NCBI GenBank assembly: GCA_013115145.1
Contig: JAAPAO010000389.1
Coordinates: 1 to 33,678, forward strand
Origin: Perkinsus chesapeaki
Taxonomy: Eukaryota; Perkinsozoa; Perkinsida; Perkinsidae
Direction of reading: 5' to 3'
Length of the DNA: 33,678 nucleotides
The position numbers and the translations under genes were made by a program. Under the pieces are notes generated by a model. That model saw only the letters and a list, made by a program, of their open reading frames with translations. It ran no database searches and had not been told where the DNA came from. Positions 1 to 7,555 of this stretch are shown piece by piece; the stretch's first letter is position 1, and each line of letters begins with the position of its first letter.

Positions 1-63
1 GGGACTCGAACCCACAATCTTTGGTTCCGAAGACCAACGCCTTATCCATTAGGCCACGAGACC
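1..63 (-). tRNA. tRNA-Arg(UCG): tRNA-Arg(UCG), 3' end cut by window edge
   Basis: Read on the minus strand, this gives an acceptor 5' strand GGTCTCG, a D-arm containing TAATGGATAA, and an anticodon stem TTGGT/ACCAA closing the loop CTTCGGA. The anticodon is TCG (arginine). The T-arm GTGGG-TTCGAGT-CCC follows. Only the last nine or so bases (the rest of the T-stem and the 3' acceptor strand) lie outside the window. All visible stems pair, so the gene looks functional. Confidence 0.93.
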
Positions 64-129
64 AGCGAAGACAGAACCACTCGTATTCATGCTCTAGATT
101 GATTGAAATATAATTTCACACTTCCACTC

Positions 130-165
130 GATCTCGGTGGGACTCGAACCCACAATCTTTGGTTC
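130..165 (-). pseudogene. tRNA-Arg 3'-half copy
   Basis: On the minus strand this repeats the 3' half of the adjacent tRNA-Arg: the 3' anticodon stem, variable region, complete T-arm and 3' acceptor strand (CGAGATC, against an expected CGAGACC). The match starts abruptly inside the anticodon loop, just after the anticodon, and there is no D-arm or 5' acceptor upstream. No encoded CCA is seen. It lies 66 bp from the full gene in the same orientation, so it may be a broken tandem copy or an integrated tRNA half. Confidence 0.8.
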
Positions 166-452
166 TTACTCTTCCACCTCGGACTGAATGTTAGCTCGGC
201 TCAAGCCCCATAATTCACCAAGTGATACTCATCTTTCCACTGTCACACATTTGGTGTATCCTTTTGTGTCAAAGCCGATTTGTATCTTTTTAGCGCAAGC
301 AAAGCTATGGAGGTGGTTCAATCTAGCACATGGATACCTCAAGTACGAAATCTTTGATCGTTTTTGGTCGGCGGTTTACATGTTTTGTCCTTAATGTCAT
401 GTTAAGATTGAAGGTATTTTATCAACAGTATAGAGTCATGCTAATCTCTCCT

Positions 453-722
453 TGTATGGTGTTCTTTGGTATAGTGCTCTTTGGTATAGTGCTCTTTGGT
501 ATGGTGCTCCCTGGTATCGTACTGCCTGGTATCGGACTTCGTGGTATCGGACTTCGTGGTATCGATCTTCGTGGTATCGGACTTTGTGGTATCGGACTTC
601 GTGGTCTCCCACTTCGCGGTTTCGTGATTCCTGGTCGAGTGCTTCCTGGTCGAGTGCTTCCTGGTCGAGTGCTTCCTGGTTGAGTGCTTTTTGGTTGAGT
701 GCTTCCTGGTTGAGTGTTTTCT
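453..722. repeat. 15-bp minisatellite, 18 units
   Basis: Eighteen consecutive 15-bp units run with no length variation, of the type GGTATCGGACTTCGT grading into GGTCGAGTGCTTCCT. Because 15 is a multiple of three, several frames on both strands stay open and encode artificial pentapeptide repeats, for example G-I-G-L-R on plus and S-T-R-P-G on minus. None has an obvious start, intron or domain, so I do not call a protein. Confidence 0.92.
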
Positions 723-737
723 CCCAGTAGATGCCTC
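723..737. repeat. Left flank of 14-bp minisatellite with TSD copy 1
   Basis: This is one unit of the CAGTAGATGCCTCC repeat that continues at 1668. Its last eight bases, GATGCCTC (730-737), are duplicated at 1668-1675, directly after the inserted element. They are the left target-site duplication. Confidence 0.85.
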
Positions 738-1148
738 GGGTGTATAACGATTGGTACACATAAATTACGTACACACGAAACTCGTACACGGAATTTTTGA
801 CTTTTAACTGGTACACCAAATTCCCGTACACTCAAATCTCTGTCGACAAAATGTGATACACCAAAAATAGGTTCAGGGCCAAGTAGTACACAAAAATTCC
901 GTTCATATGAGTGTCGTACACTAAGATTTGGTTCAGTTTGATTTCGTACTCCTCGAACTCGTACACCCGATGGCTCGTACACTTACGCGAATTTTTTCCA
1001 GTTCAGTAGGGAGATCACTTATTTTTTAATCCAAAGCTTGAGCGTTCAATCCCCAGAGGCGACATAACTGGTCAACTTTGTCTGTCCGGCGGAGCAATTA
1101 GCACTTCTGAGGAGATCAATATTGAGTCAATGCGACATTGAATTGTGT

Positions 1149-1222
1149 CGTCGGATTGGTCTAGTCGTATAAGGGCCATCTGACATGGGCCAGGCTCTCG
1201 GTTCGAATCTGACCCGGAGTAT
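1149..1222 (+). pseudogene. tRNA-like sequence with Pol III A and B boxes
   Basis: TGGTCTAGTCG (1157-1167) resembles a tRNA A box, and GGTTCGAATCT (1200-1210) resembles a B box at normal spacing. The T-stem keeps four of five pairs including one G-U. The acceptor strands do not pair and the anticodon stem is weak, so this is a degenerate tRNA or tRNA-derived promoter inside the transposon, not a working tRNA. The amino-acid identity cannot be read. Confidence 0.55.
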
Positions 1223-1282
1223 TTTGAGTTAATGGGAGTGTGAGGAGCTGAAAGCCTGGGGCGAGTAAGCTGGGAATTGAAG

Positions 1283-1356
1283 CGCCGGCGGAGCCGGCGT
1301 CAAAAATTTTATAAGGCAGTTGATGCGGCCACATCAACTGCCTTTTAAAATTTTTG
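1283..1356. repeat. Two stem-loops at the centre of the transposon
   Basis: The first is a GC-rich hairpin with arms CGCCGGC and GCCGGCG (1283-1299, 3-nt loop). Directly after it are 25-bp inverted arms (1301-1325 and 1332-1356) with one mismatch and a 6-nt loop CGGCCA. The second arm ends in an A/T run. They lie between the tRNA-like sequence and the right-hand GTGTACG array. Confidence 0.85.
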
Positions 1357-1667
1357 GAGTGTACGAAATGAAAGTGTACGAGATATGCGTGTACGAAAAA
1401 AGTGTGGATTGAGATTTTGGTCTATGAAATGGGGGTGAATGAAGTTAAAGTGTACGAACTTTTAGTGTACTGAATGCAAGTGTACCGAGCTTATGGATAC
1501 GAGATAATAGTGAACGTACTTTTGGTGGTCGAACTGCCGATGATCTGAATAGGAGCGAACGAGCTGACTGTGTACGTGTTTCAAGCAATCGAGTTGAGTA
1601 TGAACGTGATTTATGGAGATTGAACATTAAGTGTACGTGTTTTATGTGTACCAATCGTTAACATCCC

Positions 1668-1758
1668 GATGCCTCCCAGTAGATGCCTCGCAGTAGATGT
1701 CTCCCAGTAGATGCCTCCCAGTAGATGCCTCTCAGTAGATGCCTCACAGTCGATCCTT
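1668..1758. repeat. 14-bp minisatellite, right part
   Basis: Starting with the second copy of the target duplication (1668-1675), CAGTAGATGCCTCC-type units follow at exact 14-bp spacing (CAG at 1677, 1691, 1705, 1719, 1733 and 1747). The array then decays. Confidence 0.9.
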
Positions 1759-2076
1759 CTTTTTTTGTTGCTTCTTCGGTTGTTACTTACCTGCCATGTA
1801 GAGAAAGCAGTTGCATTTCATTGCTCCTCATGTCGTCGGCACAACGTTATATTGTCAATGAGATGCATAGTTTGAAGCTTTTCGTAACGAGTCTTTCGCT
1901 TTGCGTTCTTTGCCAGTCAATGCTCGTGTTTCAGTCTTTGCGTGTTCACGTTTATGCTCCCAAAGGCAACACAGTTATTCTCCAGTAATACAAGTAAGTG
2001 GACAACTCATTTCGAAGCAAGTAAGTACTGATTGAGTAGTACACGATTTTGGTATTGATCGTGTTAGAATCCAAAA
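1759..2076. other. Non-coding leader before the zinc-ribbon gene
   Basis: No convincing gene is seen. One open frame on plus shows no domain. A small hairpin (ACACGAT/ATCGTGT, around 2040-2065) lies just before the ATG at 2077. This stretch may hold the promoter or 5' end of the mobile-element gene that follows. Confidence 0.4.
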
Positions 2077-3330
2077 ATGGCTCCTCGTCGTAGAATTCAA
2101 GCCAGATGTCCGTATTGCAAAAAGTTCATCGGAAAGGATGGTGTCTGTCACAGTCTGTGACAGACACCATCCTTTCCGATGTCTGTGAGTCACAGACTCT
2201 GTGACTCACAGACCAACCTGTCCCAGCAATAAGGTACACATTGTGTTTATGTATATTATATGATCCTGTTAGCCACCGGAAGCTGATCCGGAAGTGCCTG
2301 CCGAGATCGCTGCAACTCCAAAAGACGAGGTATTCAATATAAATCATTCTTGATTCCTAGCGTCTAGTAGGTTCCAGTCTCCCCTGTGGCGACCTCTGTA
2401 GCTATCTCACAACCTGAGGATCCTCAGCCTTCGCAACAGACACCGAGGACAGTTAGAAAAGGTGGTCGCATGAAGTGCCCGGAGTGTCAAAGATTTACGG
2501 GGGACGACGGATGTAAAAAGTGTGTTTAGCAGGAGACGGCTGAGGTTAGACAGCATTCTACCTCCAACCAGTTTTGGAGCAATGATTTTCAGGCTGTTCC
2601 TTCACTACCATCGGCACCTCCGGCGTCTGCCTCAGTAGCACCTACGCCTGCTCCCTCTCTGGATATTGCTTGTGGCCCTCCTCCTTCAAGCCCTCCAACA
2701 CAAGACTCCGAAGTATTTGGAAGCCAACCACTGGATGGGGGAATAGTATCAGAGGAAGATAGTGCTGGGGATTTGGATAATGGGGATGCGTTGTCGGATA
2801 ATCATAGTGCCGATATAGATAACGTCTCGCAGCACTCTGCTGTAAATGAAGTTTTAGAGGATAATGTTGAAATCTCCTGTGCGTGCGGCTTGACTGTCGT
2901 CGACACAGTCTTAATCGCTAGGCGCAATGTTCGGGGTAGAATGTACTCTCAGATGCGCGATAATCCGCCGCTAATTCCTATCTGTCGGACATGCTATAGA
3001 TATGTTTGTGTGAATGATAATCTCGGCGAGGCACCCAATAATATTCAAAATCATGTAAATTTATTAAATGGTAATGCTCAAGATCATAATACTGATATTG
3101 ATTCAAGTGATGATGATACATCCGACAGTGATGTATCGTCAGACAGTGAGGGTCAGGAAGGGAATAATCGGGGAAGGGTTTTTTTCAACAACCCGTGTAC
3201 TTTTTCAACTACTGTTTTTGGAACTCCGGTGTTTCTCAACACTGTGCCACTACAAATTCAACGTAGTCATTCTCAACGCTCACTTGTTAAGAAATGGTGG
3301 TATGTTTTTTCAAACTTGTTGATAATGTAG
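2077..3330 (+). pseudogene. Transposon-type zinc-ribbon and acidic protein, broken
   Basis: I do not recognise the family. Exon 1 (2077-2233) encodes a C-P-x-C zinc-ribbon half (Cys codons 2107, 2116 and 2146) but is interrupted by palindromes. Phased introns follow at 2234-2272 (39 nt) and 2330-2370 (41 nt). A Pro/Gln-rich stretch and a second ribbon C-P-E-C-x8-C-K-K-C (Cys codons 2476, 2485, 2512, 2521) come next. A single in-frame TAG lies at 2527-2529, after which the same frame stays open to 3328. Beyond the TAG come a Pro/Ala/Ser linker, an acidic segment, a C-A-C-G ... C-R-T-C cysteine pair and an Asp/Ser-rich acidic run. The last ~50 codons are overwritten by a TTCTCAAC-motif array. 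Two related zinc ribbons in one gene suggest a DNA-binding role, possibly as the N-terminal part of the helicase-bearing element downstream. That link is inference. Confidence 0.6.
2127..2213. repeat. Two adjacent near-perfect palindromes in exon 1
   Basis: The first has 26-bp perfect arms (2127-2152 and 2156-2181) with a 3-nt spacer. The second has 16-bp perfect arms (2181-2196 and 2198-2213) with a 1-nt spacer. They introduce a TGA and a frameshift into the zinc-ribbon exon. Taking out the 58 nt at 2154-2211 would rejoin the frame to the downstream exon and supply the missing fourth cysteine, so the palindromes look like a templated insertion. Confidence 0.92.
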
Positions 3331-3385
3331 TTCTCAACATTTTCATCACTTACTTTTTCAACGACTCGTTGAGAAAGTAATCCGG
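3178..3385. repeat. Array of TTYTCAAC motifs, possible second MITE
   Basis: About eleven copies of T(T/C)TCAAC or its complement occur in some 200 bp. The array ends in a 15-bp inverted repeat (3350-3364 and 3366-3380, one mismatch, 1-nt spacer). Dense short motifs in both orientations resemble the subterminal arrays of the 738-1667 element, but the motif is different. I could not find a clear target duplication. The array covers the 3' end of the zinc-ribbon reading frame. Confidence 0.6.
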
Positions 3386-3733
3386 TTGTTATTTCTTTCT
3401 TTCTGTTATTAAGTCACGCGATATTCAGGTGGGATACCCGAACGTTGTGAACTTTCCTCATGACGAGAAGAGGAGATGAGCAAAAGCTAGTCTATATTAG
3501 TAGGCAATACTACCGCCAGTATAGCATCAACTAACGTCGTTCATGCTGTAAGAATCTACGGGCACGACGAGTTAGATAGTGCAGCATAGTTGCAGGACAC
3601 TTCCGAACGCCTAGTTTGCCAATGCTAGAACCTAGGCCATCAGCTAGGACCCGCTTGGTTGTGAAACCAAGCCAATATCGACGACTGGATCAACAGACCA
3701 AACTCTCATAATTGGTCACTGAGCGACTGGTCG
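3386..3733. other. Decayed sequence, no gene seen
   Basis: There is no open frame of note. A short hairpin GCTTGGTT/AACCAAGC with a 4-nt loop lies near 3652-3671. Position and downstream content suggest eroded transposase sequence ahead of the SWIM fragment, but I can show no motif. Confidence 0.35.
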
Positions 3734-4366
3734 TTGAGGATCTTATCGATCTATGCGATCAAGAGATGGGAGATTCCAGGGCTCTCTAATTACACTTACA
3801 CGTGTACGTGCCCGCTGTACGTACGATACGGTGCCTGTTATCACGCCGTAATGGTGCAAAATATATGCGAGCCAGATCAAGCAACCGACAATGCCAGTAT
3901 ATCGGTTGCTTCGCAGGTAAGTTTCGCGCACCCCATTGCCTAAGCACTATACTTCAGGCCACTGATGTGGCCTGAAGTTCAGGCCACATCAGTGCTATCG
4001 TCTCTCCGAGAGCCATGTGGGGAGGAGCAAGCTGCGTCGTCCCAACGAACCCAAGTCGAACCCAAGTATCGACAATCGTCGCGGCTTGCCCCCAGGACTG
4101 AGACGGAAGCCGATTGTGCAAGGAAGCAGTCTAATATCGGACGGTAGTAGCCGCAAGTCCGGCCGCCCATCTAAGTGGGTCCCCAGTTCGAAGAGAAAGG
4201 CCACAGACGCAGTGGCTAATCCGATGACGAACCGAGTCCGGTGAGCAAGCACTGCTTTTCGCGCTCTTAAAGCTTATCTGAATGCTCCAGGTGTTGCGTC
4301 AGTGATATAGGAAAAGCACAATGCCCCAAAGGTTGTAGTCCACAACTTGGAAACATTAGGGCCTAA
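3734..4366 (+). pseudogene. SWIM zinc-finger fragment, MULE-type transposase C-terminus
   Basis: Residues translated from 3734 give Y-T-C-T-C-P-L-Y-V-R-Y-G-A-C-Y-H (3803-3844), a C-x-C-x8-C-x-H SWIM finger. This finger is typical of Mutator-like transposases and their relatives. A GT-AG intron of 41 nt (3917-3957) follows, then a perfect palindrome that disturbs the frame. A basic stretch with G-R-P-S-K (open in the frame of 4017) continues across a phased 50-nt intron (4241-4290) into a Cys-rich end with C-C ... C-P-K-G-C and a TAA at 4364. The catalytic DDE part is not present, and upstream stops in this frame show decay. The tail overlaps, in another frame, the first helicase exon. Confidence 0.6.
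3960..3994. repeat. Perfect 17-bp-arm palindrome at exon start
   Basis: Arms 3960-3976 and 3978-3994 are perfect inverted copies with a 1-nt spacer. TTCAGGCCAC also occurs as a direct repeat at 3953-3962 and 3978-3987, so the intervening 25 nt look like a templated insertion at the intron/exon border. Confidence 0.9.
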
Positions 4367-6701
4367 TCAGCTTCCTCCTATCAAGCAGACGTTGCTCTGG
4401 ACAAGTCCATCGATAATCACTACTATGCGTCTTTATATGTTGAAGAAATTTGTTCGGTCTTCTACCGACTTGGACCTTCAAGAGGTTCTCACTTTATTCC
4501 AAAAACTCCAACCAACACAAAATGATGTTTTGCGCATTCATAACTTAGTAAGACAGTATTGCCATTTCACTCGTAATTGGGATAGCGTGCCTCCAGAAGC
4601 TTTACAAATTTTTGGAAGGCGTAAAGCGGAACAAGAGGCAGTTGAGAGACAGTTGCAAAGAATAGTAGGAGATGACGCGATACAGAAAATTATAGTTCCT
4701 TCACTCGATCAGTATACCTTGGACGGGGGAAATCTTTGGATTGAGCTCAACCGAAAACGCATTATCACGAAAATGAACCGTAAACTGCAGGCACCCCAGA
4801 CAATCACATTGTACCGGGGCGCAATAATGCGCTTTACTTGTAATGACTACTCCGCCAGGAGGGCTTTTCATCAAAGTCAGCTTTGCGTGGTACGGACATT
4901 GCCGGTCGATGAGGGTAGCTTTACTGCATGGGTAGCACCACCTGGTAGAAGGAATATTCCTTCTACTGAGCAGCAATTTGTGGATGAACAGTGGCAAGAG
5001 CTGACTATCTCAAAGGTTTTCAGCATACCACAGCGCTTGGAAGGCAATATGAAAGTCAGAAGGGAGCAGTACCCTATCAGGCACTATATCGTGGCTACTA
5101 TACACAAGGTGATGGGTGACACTTTGGGAATGGTAGCGACCCAAATATCAGACAAAAAATCTACTTACAAACTATGGTTGGAGTCCCAATTGTATGTTAT
5201 TATATCGAGGGTTAAGTTTCTACATGATATATATTTTGTTGGTGATGTACAGGAGACTATGCGGGCCATTACAAGCCTTCTTCAGCAGAGTTCCCAATGG
5301 GAAGGATATGTACGGCATGTGGTTGGTATTTTAACGACTGCGGGAGCATTCGTATCATATTTTAGGTGCGCTCGATAAGAGTGGGAGATAAAATAACTTT
5401 ATGTCAGCCTTATGGAGAGGGAAATCTAGCAAAAGATGCAACAAGGCTGGTGCAAACCGATGATAGGTTGATGCCATTCCCAGACCCCGATATCCCCCGC
5501 CCCCTCCCCACCGAGACCACAGCCCGCTATTCGTTCGGTGTAATCATTGCTGATACTATCGAAATTACAAAGTTTGGTCTGGTAATGGGCACATGTGGTG
5601 GGAGATTATGCGATAGTCTCTATGGTATGCGTTGTCCTTGCCTGGCCACCCCGAGAATATCTTCATGGGTGATGCGATTGGCTGTGGAGACACAGTCTGT
5701 GAATGCTGAACTGTCGATCAGTAGCAGTTTAACAACAGAATTGGTAGCTACGAACAATATAAGAACGGTAATCTATGTAGGTTTTTATTTCATGGTTTAG
5801 TCTTGTTGCAGGTACCTCTCGAGTCTACAATGGTAGAAGCACTCTCCGTTTCCGACATTGCTGACAATCTTGTACAACAAGTTAATGGCGAAGGGGGGTG
5901 GACCTTAATTGTTTGGTCTAAGTCCGCTCACGGAGATGCTGAAAGTGGCATTAGACCACCTAAATACCACCTTATCCGCTTACTCTCTTCTAATTTGACT
6001 CCAGCTATGGCAAATATTCTAAATGCGCAGAGGTATTTTTCATATGATAAGTACTCAGTAATTCTTGTTCATCCTATTTCAGATATCAAGGAGAACCGCT
6101 CCCCCCAGATGCTGTTCCTCAACAGCCTCAAGTCCCACAACAGCATCAAGTGCCTCAGCCAGCTCAAGTACCACAACAGCCTCAATTACACCAACAGCCT
6201 CAGGTCCCCCAACAGCCGCCAGTCCCCCTACAGCCGTTAGCCCAGCAACAGCAAGTTCAAGGAGGCCAACAACAGCAAAACTTTGTGGTCAACCAGGGAA
6301 ACAATGGACAGCAGGTAGTGCAACAGTTTTATAATTACAATTTTCTTTGTAATTAATATCACTAATATATTCTTAGGTTGCGGCCAATGCCCATGACCAG
6401 CATGAGCACGCAGGACAAGGAGGACAACAGGTATGGAAACGTCAGAGCTTTCGCAATCTTTAGCGCATGCCTAGGCTGGGACTGGTGCTCAGCAACAACA
6501 GCGAGGAGTCACAAATCGCACTTACTACTATAGCATAGAAAGACTCCGGTTTCAAAACTATTTAAATAGGGTTCGGCAAAACGCTTATAATACATCTCCT
6601 CAAGTATTGTATCATGTGTCCGATTTTTCTAAGTATCGTATGGTGTAATTCAGGTTGTAGGAGGACAAGTGGAAGCAGATGAAGAATTAGAAGAAGCATG
6701 A
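4311..6701 (+). CDS. PIF1/RecD-like SF1 helicase, 5'-truncated, with Q-rich tail
   Basis: The visible part starts at motif III (G-P-N-Q-L-P-P-I, near 4359-4382). It goes on through R-N-W-D-S-V-P-P-E-A and a C-N-D-Y-S block to motif V (T-I-H-K-V-M-G-D-T-L, about 5097-5126) and motif VI (L-Y-V-I-I-S-R-V-K, about 5190-5216). The Walker A and B motifs are absent, so no ATPase can be complete. Introns: one ending at 5365 (donor 5310 or 5319), then 5768-5811, 6051-6082, 6315-6376, 6431-6474 and 6604-6653, all phase-consistent, to TGA at 6699. The second exon has a cysteine cluster (T-C-G-G-R-L-C ... R-C-P-C), possibly a zinc-bearing OB-like domain. Later exons hold P-Q-Q-P-Q-V repeats, poly-Q, then a short acidic end. 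The frame is open across seven exons despite the truncation, so decay is recent. It is probably a mobile-element helicase. Motif V has Met where Gln is usual. Confidence 0.75.
4945..4966. repeat. Perfect 22-bp palindrome inside helicase exon
   Basis: GTAGAAGGAAT is followed immediately by its exact reverse complement with no spacer. It lies in frame within the helicase coding sequence and does not interrupt it. Confidence 0.9.
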
Positions 6702-7431
6702 GGAGGCTTGGAAAGCTGGTGAAATGCCACATAGTGTTCGCAATGTTGTTTCATGAGCTACTTTGTTTCTTGTCTCCACACGCATTAGTTGAGTTAAAGA
6801 ATGAGTTAGGCCTATTTTAAGGACGTCCTCTAGTAATATCTTGCTGATTTACATTTGTTGTACTCGAGAGTACTACAGGTTGAACTTTCCCGATGTCCAA
6901 GTGCGATATTGAAGCAAATTTGGAATTGATAACTTAGTAGAGTTCTCTCTGTCCGAGATTTGAAATAATTTCAGTGTGGTTTGATTTACAATTTCTGAGC
7001 TTTCCGGAACTATCATTGCCAGCAACTGGGGTGACACTTCGAAGCCCCTCGTCTATACAGTTGTAGGTCCTAACTACTCGTGCATATGTCCACATATGTA
7101 TGTGCGCTGATATTTGTCATCTCTATTGAAGATGACAGTAGGACTCCTACTGTAGGAGTCCGACTGTTGGCGCGACGGCGAGAATAGAGTAATCAACCTC
7201 GTTTGCAGAACATGATACATTATTCATTCGTCACTTAGTGGCGCTAGTCTAGCGAAAGTGCGAGTCTTTGTTTTGCTATGAAGTTTCATCATGTTGTCAT
7301 TGCTGAACCCCATCAGCACTGGATGGTGCAATAGTACCGCATTTTGGTAGTGCCGTTGGGGCTCCATGTGGTCTACACCTATCCATAATTCAAGTACGAT
7401 AATTCTTAACCATTTACTCCATTTATTTCAG
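6702..7431. other. 3' flank of the helicase gene, with a hairpin
   Basis: No gene is seen. A perfect hairpin GGACTCCTAC-T-GTAGGAGTCC (7141-7161, 1-nt spacer) follows a smaller one (GTCATC/GATGAC, 7116-7136). The rest may be 3' untranslated and intergenic sequence of the mobile block. Confidence 0.4.
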
Positions 7432-7555
7432 AATCCTGCTGATAAATCTATGTCCGTTACTTATAGTAAGTACAATTGCACTTGATAACAGATCTCCATT
7501 TATTTTAGAACATCGCAGGGTTGATACGTCGTGTAATACTGTACTAACATCATGA
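7432..7555 (+). pseudogene. Two short phased exons of an unknown gene
   Basis: A pyrimidine/A-rich acceptor precedes exon 7432-7465. A 43-nt GTAAGT...TTTTAG intron (7466-7508) joins it, in phase, to an exon ending TGA at 7553-7555. Only about 26 residues result and no domain is visible. The two acceptors are near duplicates (CTCCATTTATTTCAGAA and CTCCATTTATTTTAGAA). This is probably the last part of an eroded mobile-element gene. Confidence 0.35.

Larger units (their letters stand above)
738..1667. mobile_element. 930-bp non-autonomous DNA transposon with TIRs
   Basis: Terminal inverted repeats at 738-774 and 1631-1667 begin GGG and match at about 31 of 37 positions, with the exact shared core TAACGATTGGTACACATAAA. 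Eight-bp duplications GATGCCTC flank the element (730-737 and 1668-1675). Removing the element plus one duplication restores perfect 14-bp periodicity of the surrounding minisatellite. Inside each end are many scattered CGTACAC/GTGTACG motifs, inverted between the two arms, like subterminal transposase-binding arrays. There is no transposase frame. An 8-bp duplication is typical of hAT elements and also of Merlin (8-9 bp) and P elements. The GG start would suit Merlin, and the subterminal arrays would suit hAT. The superfamily is unresolved. Confidence 0.88.

Noticed and set aside
422-982. Minus-strand 186-codon open frame with S-T-R-P-G repeats
   Set aside because: It runs through the 15-bp minisatellite and into the transposon arm. 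Openness follows from the repeat length being a multiple of three.
1725-1988. Plus-strand 87-codon frame starting in the 14-bp minisatellite
   Set aside because: The start lies in repeat sequence and composition shows no domain. It ends before the zinc-ribbon gene without splice support.
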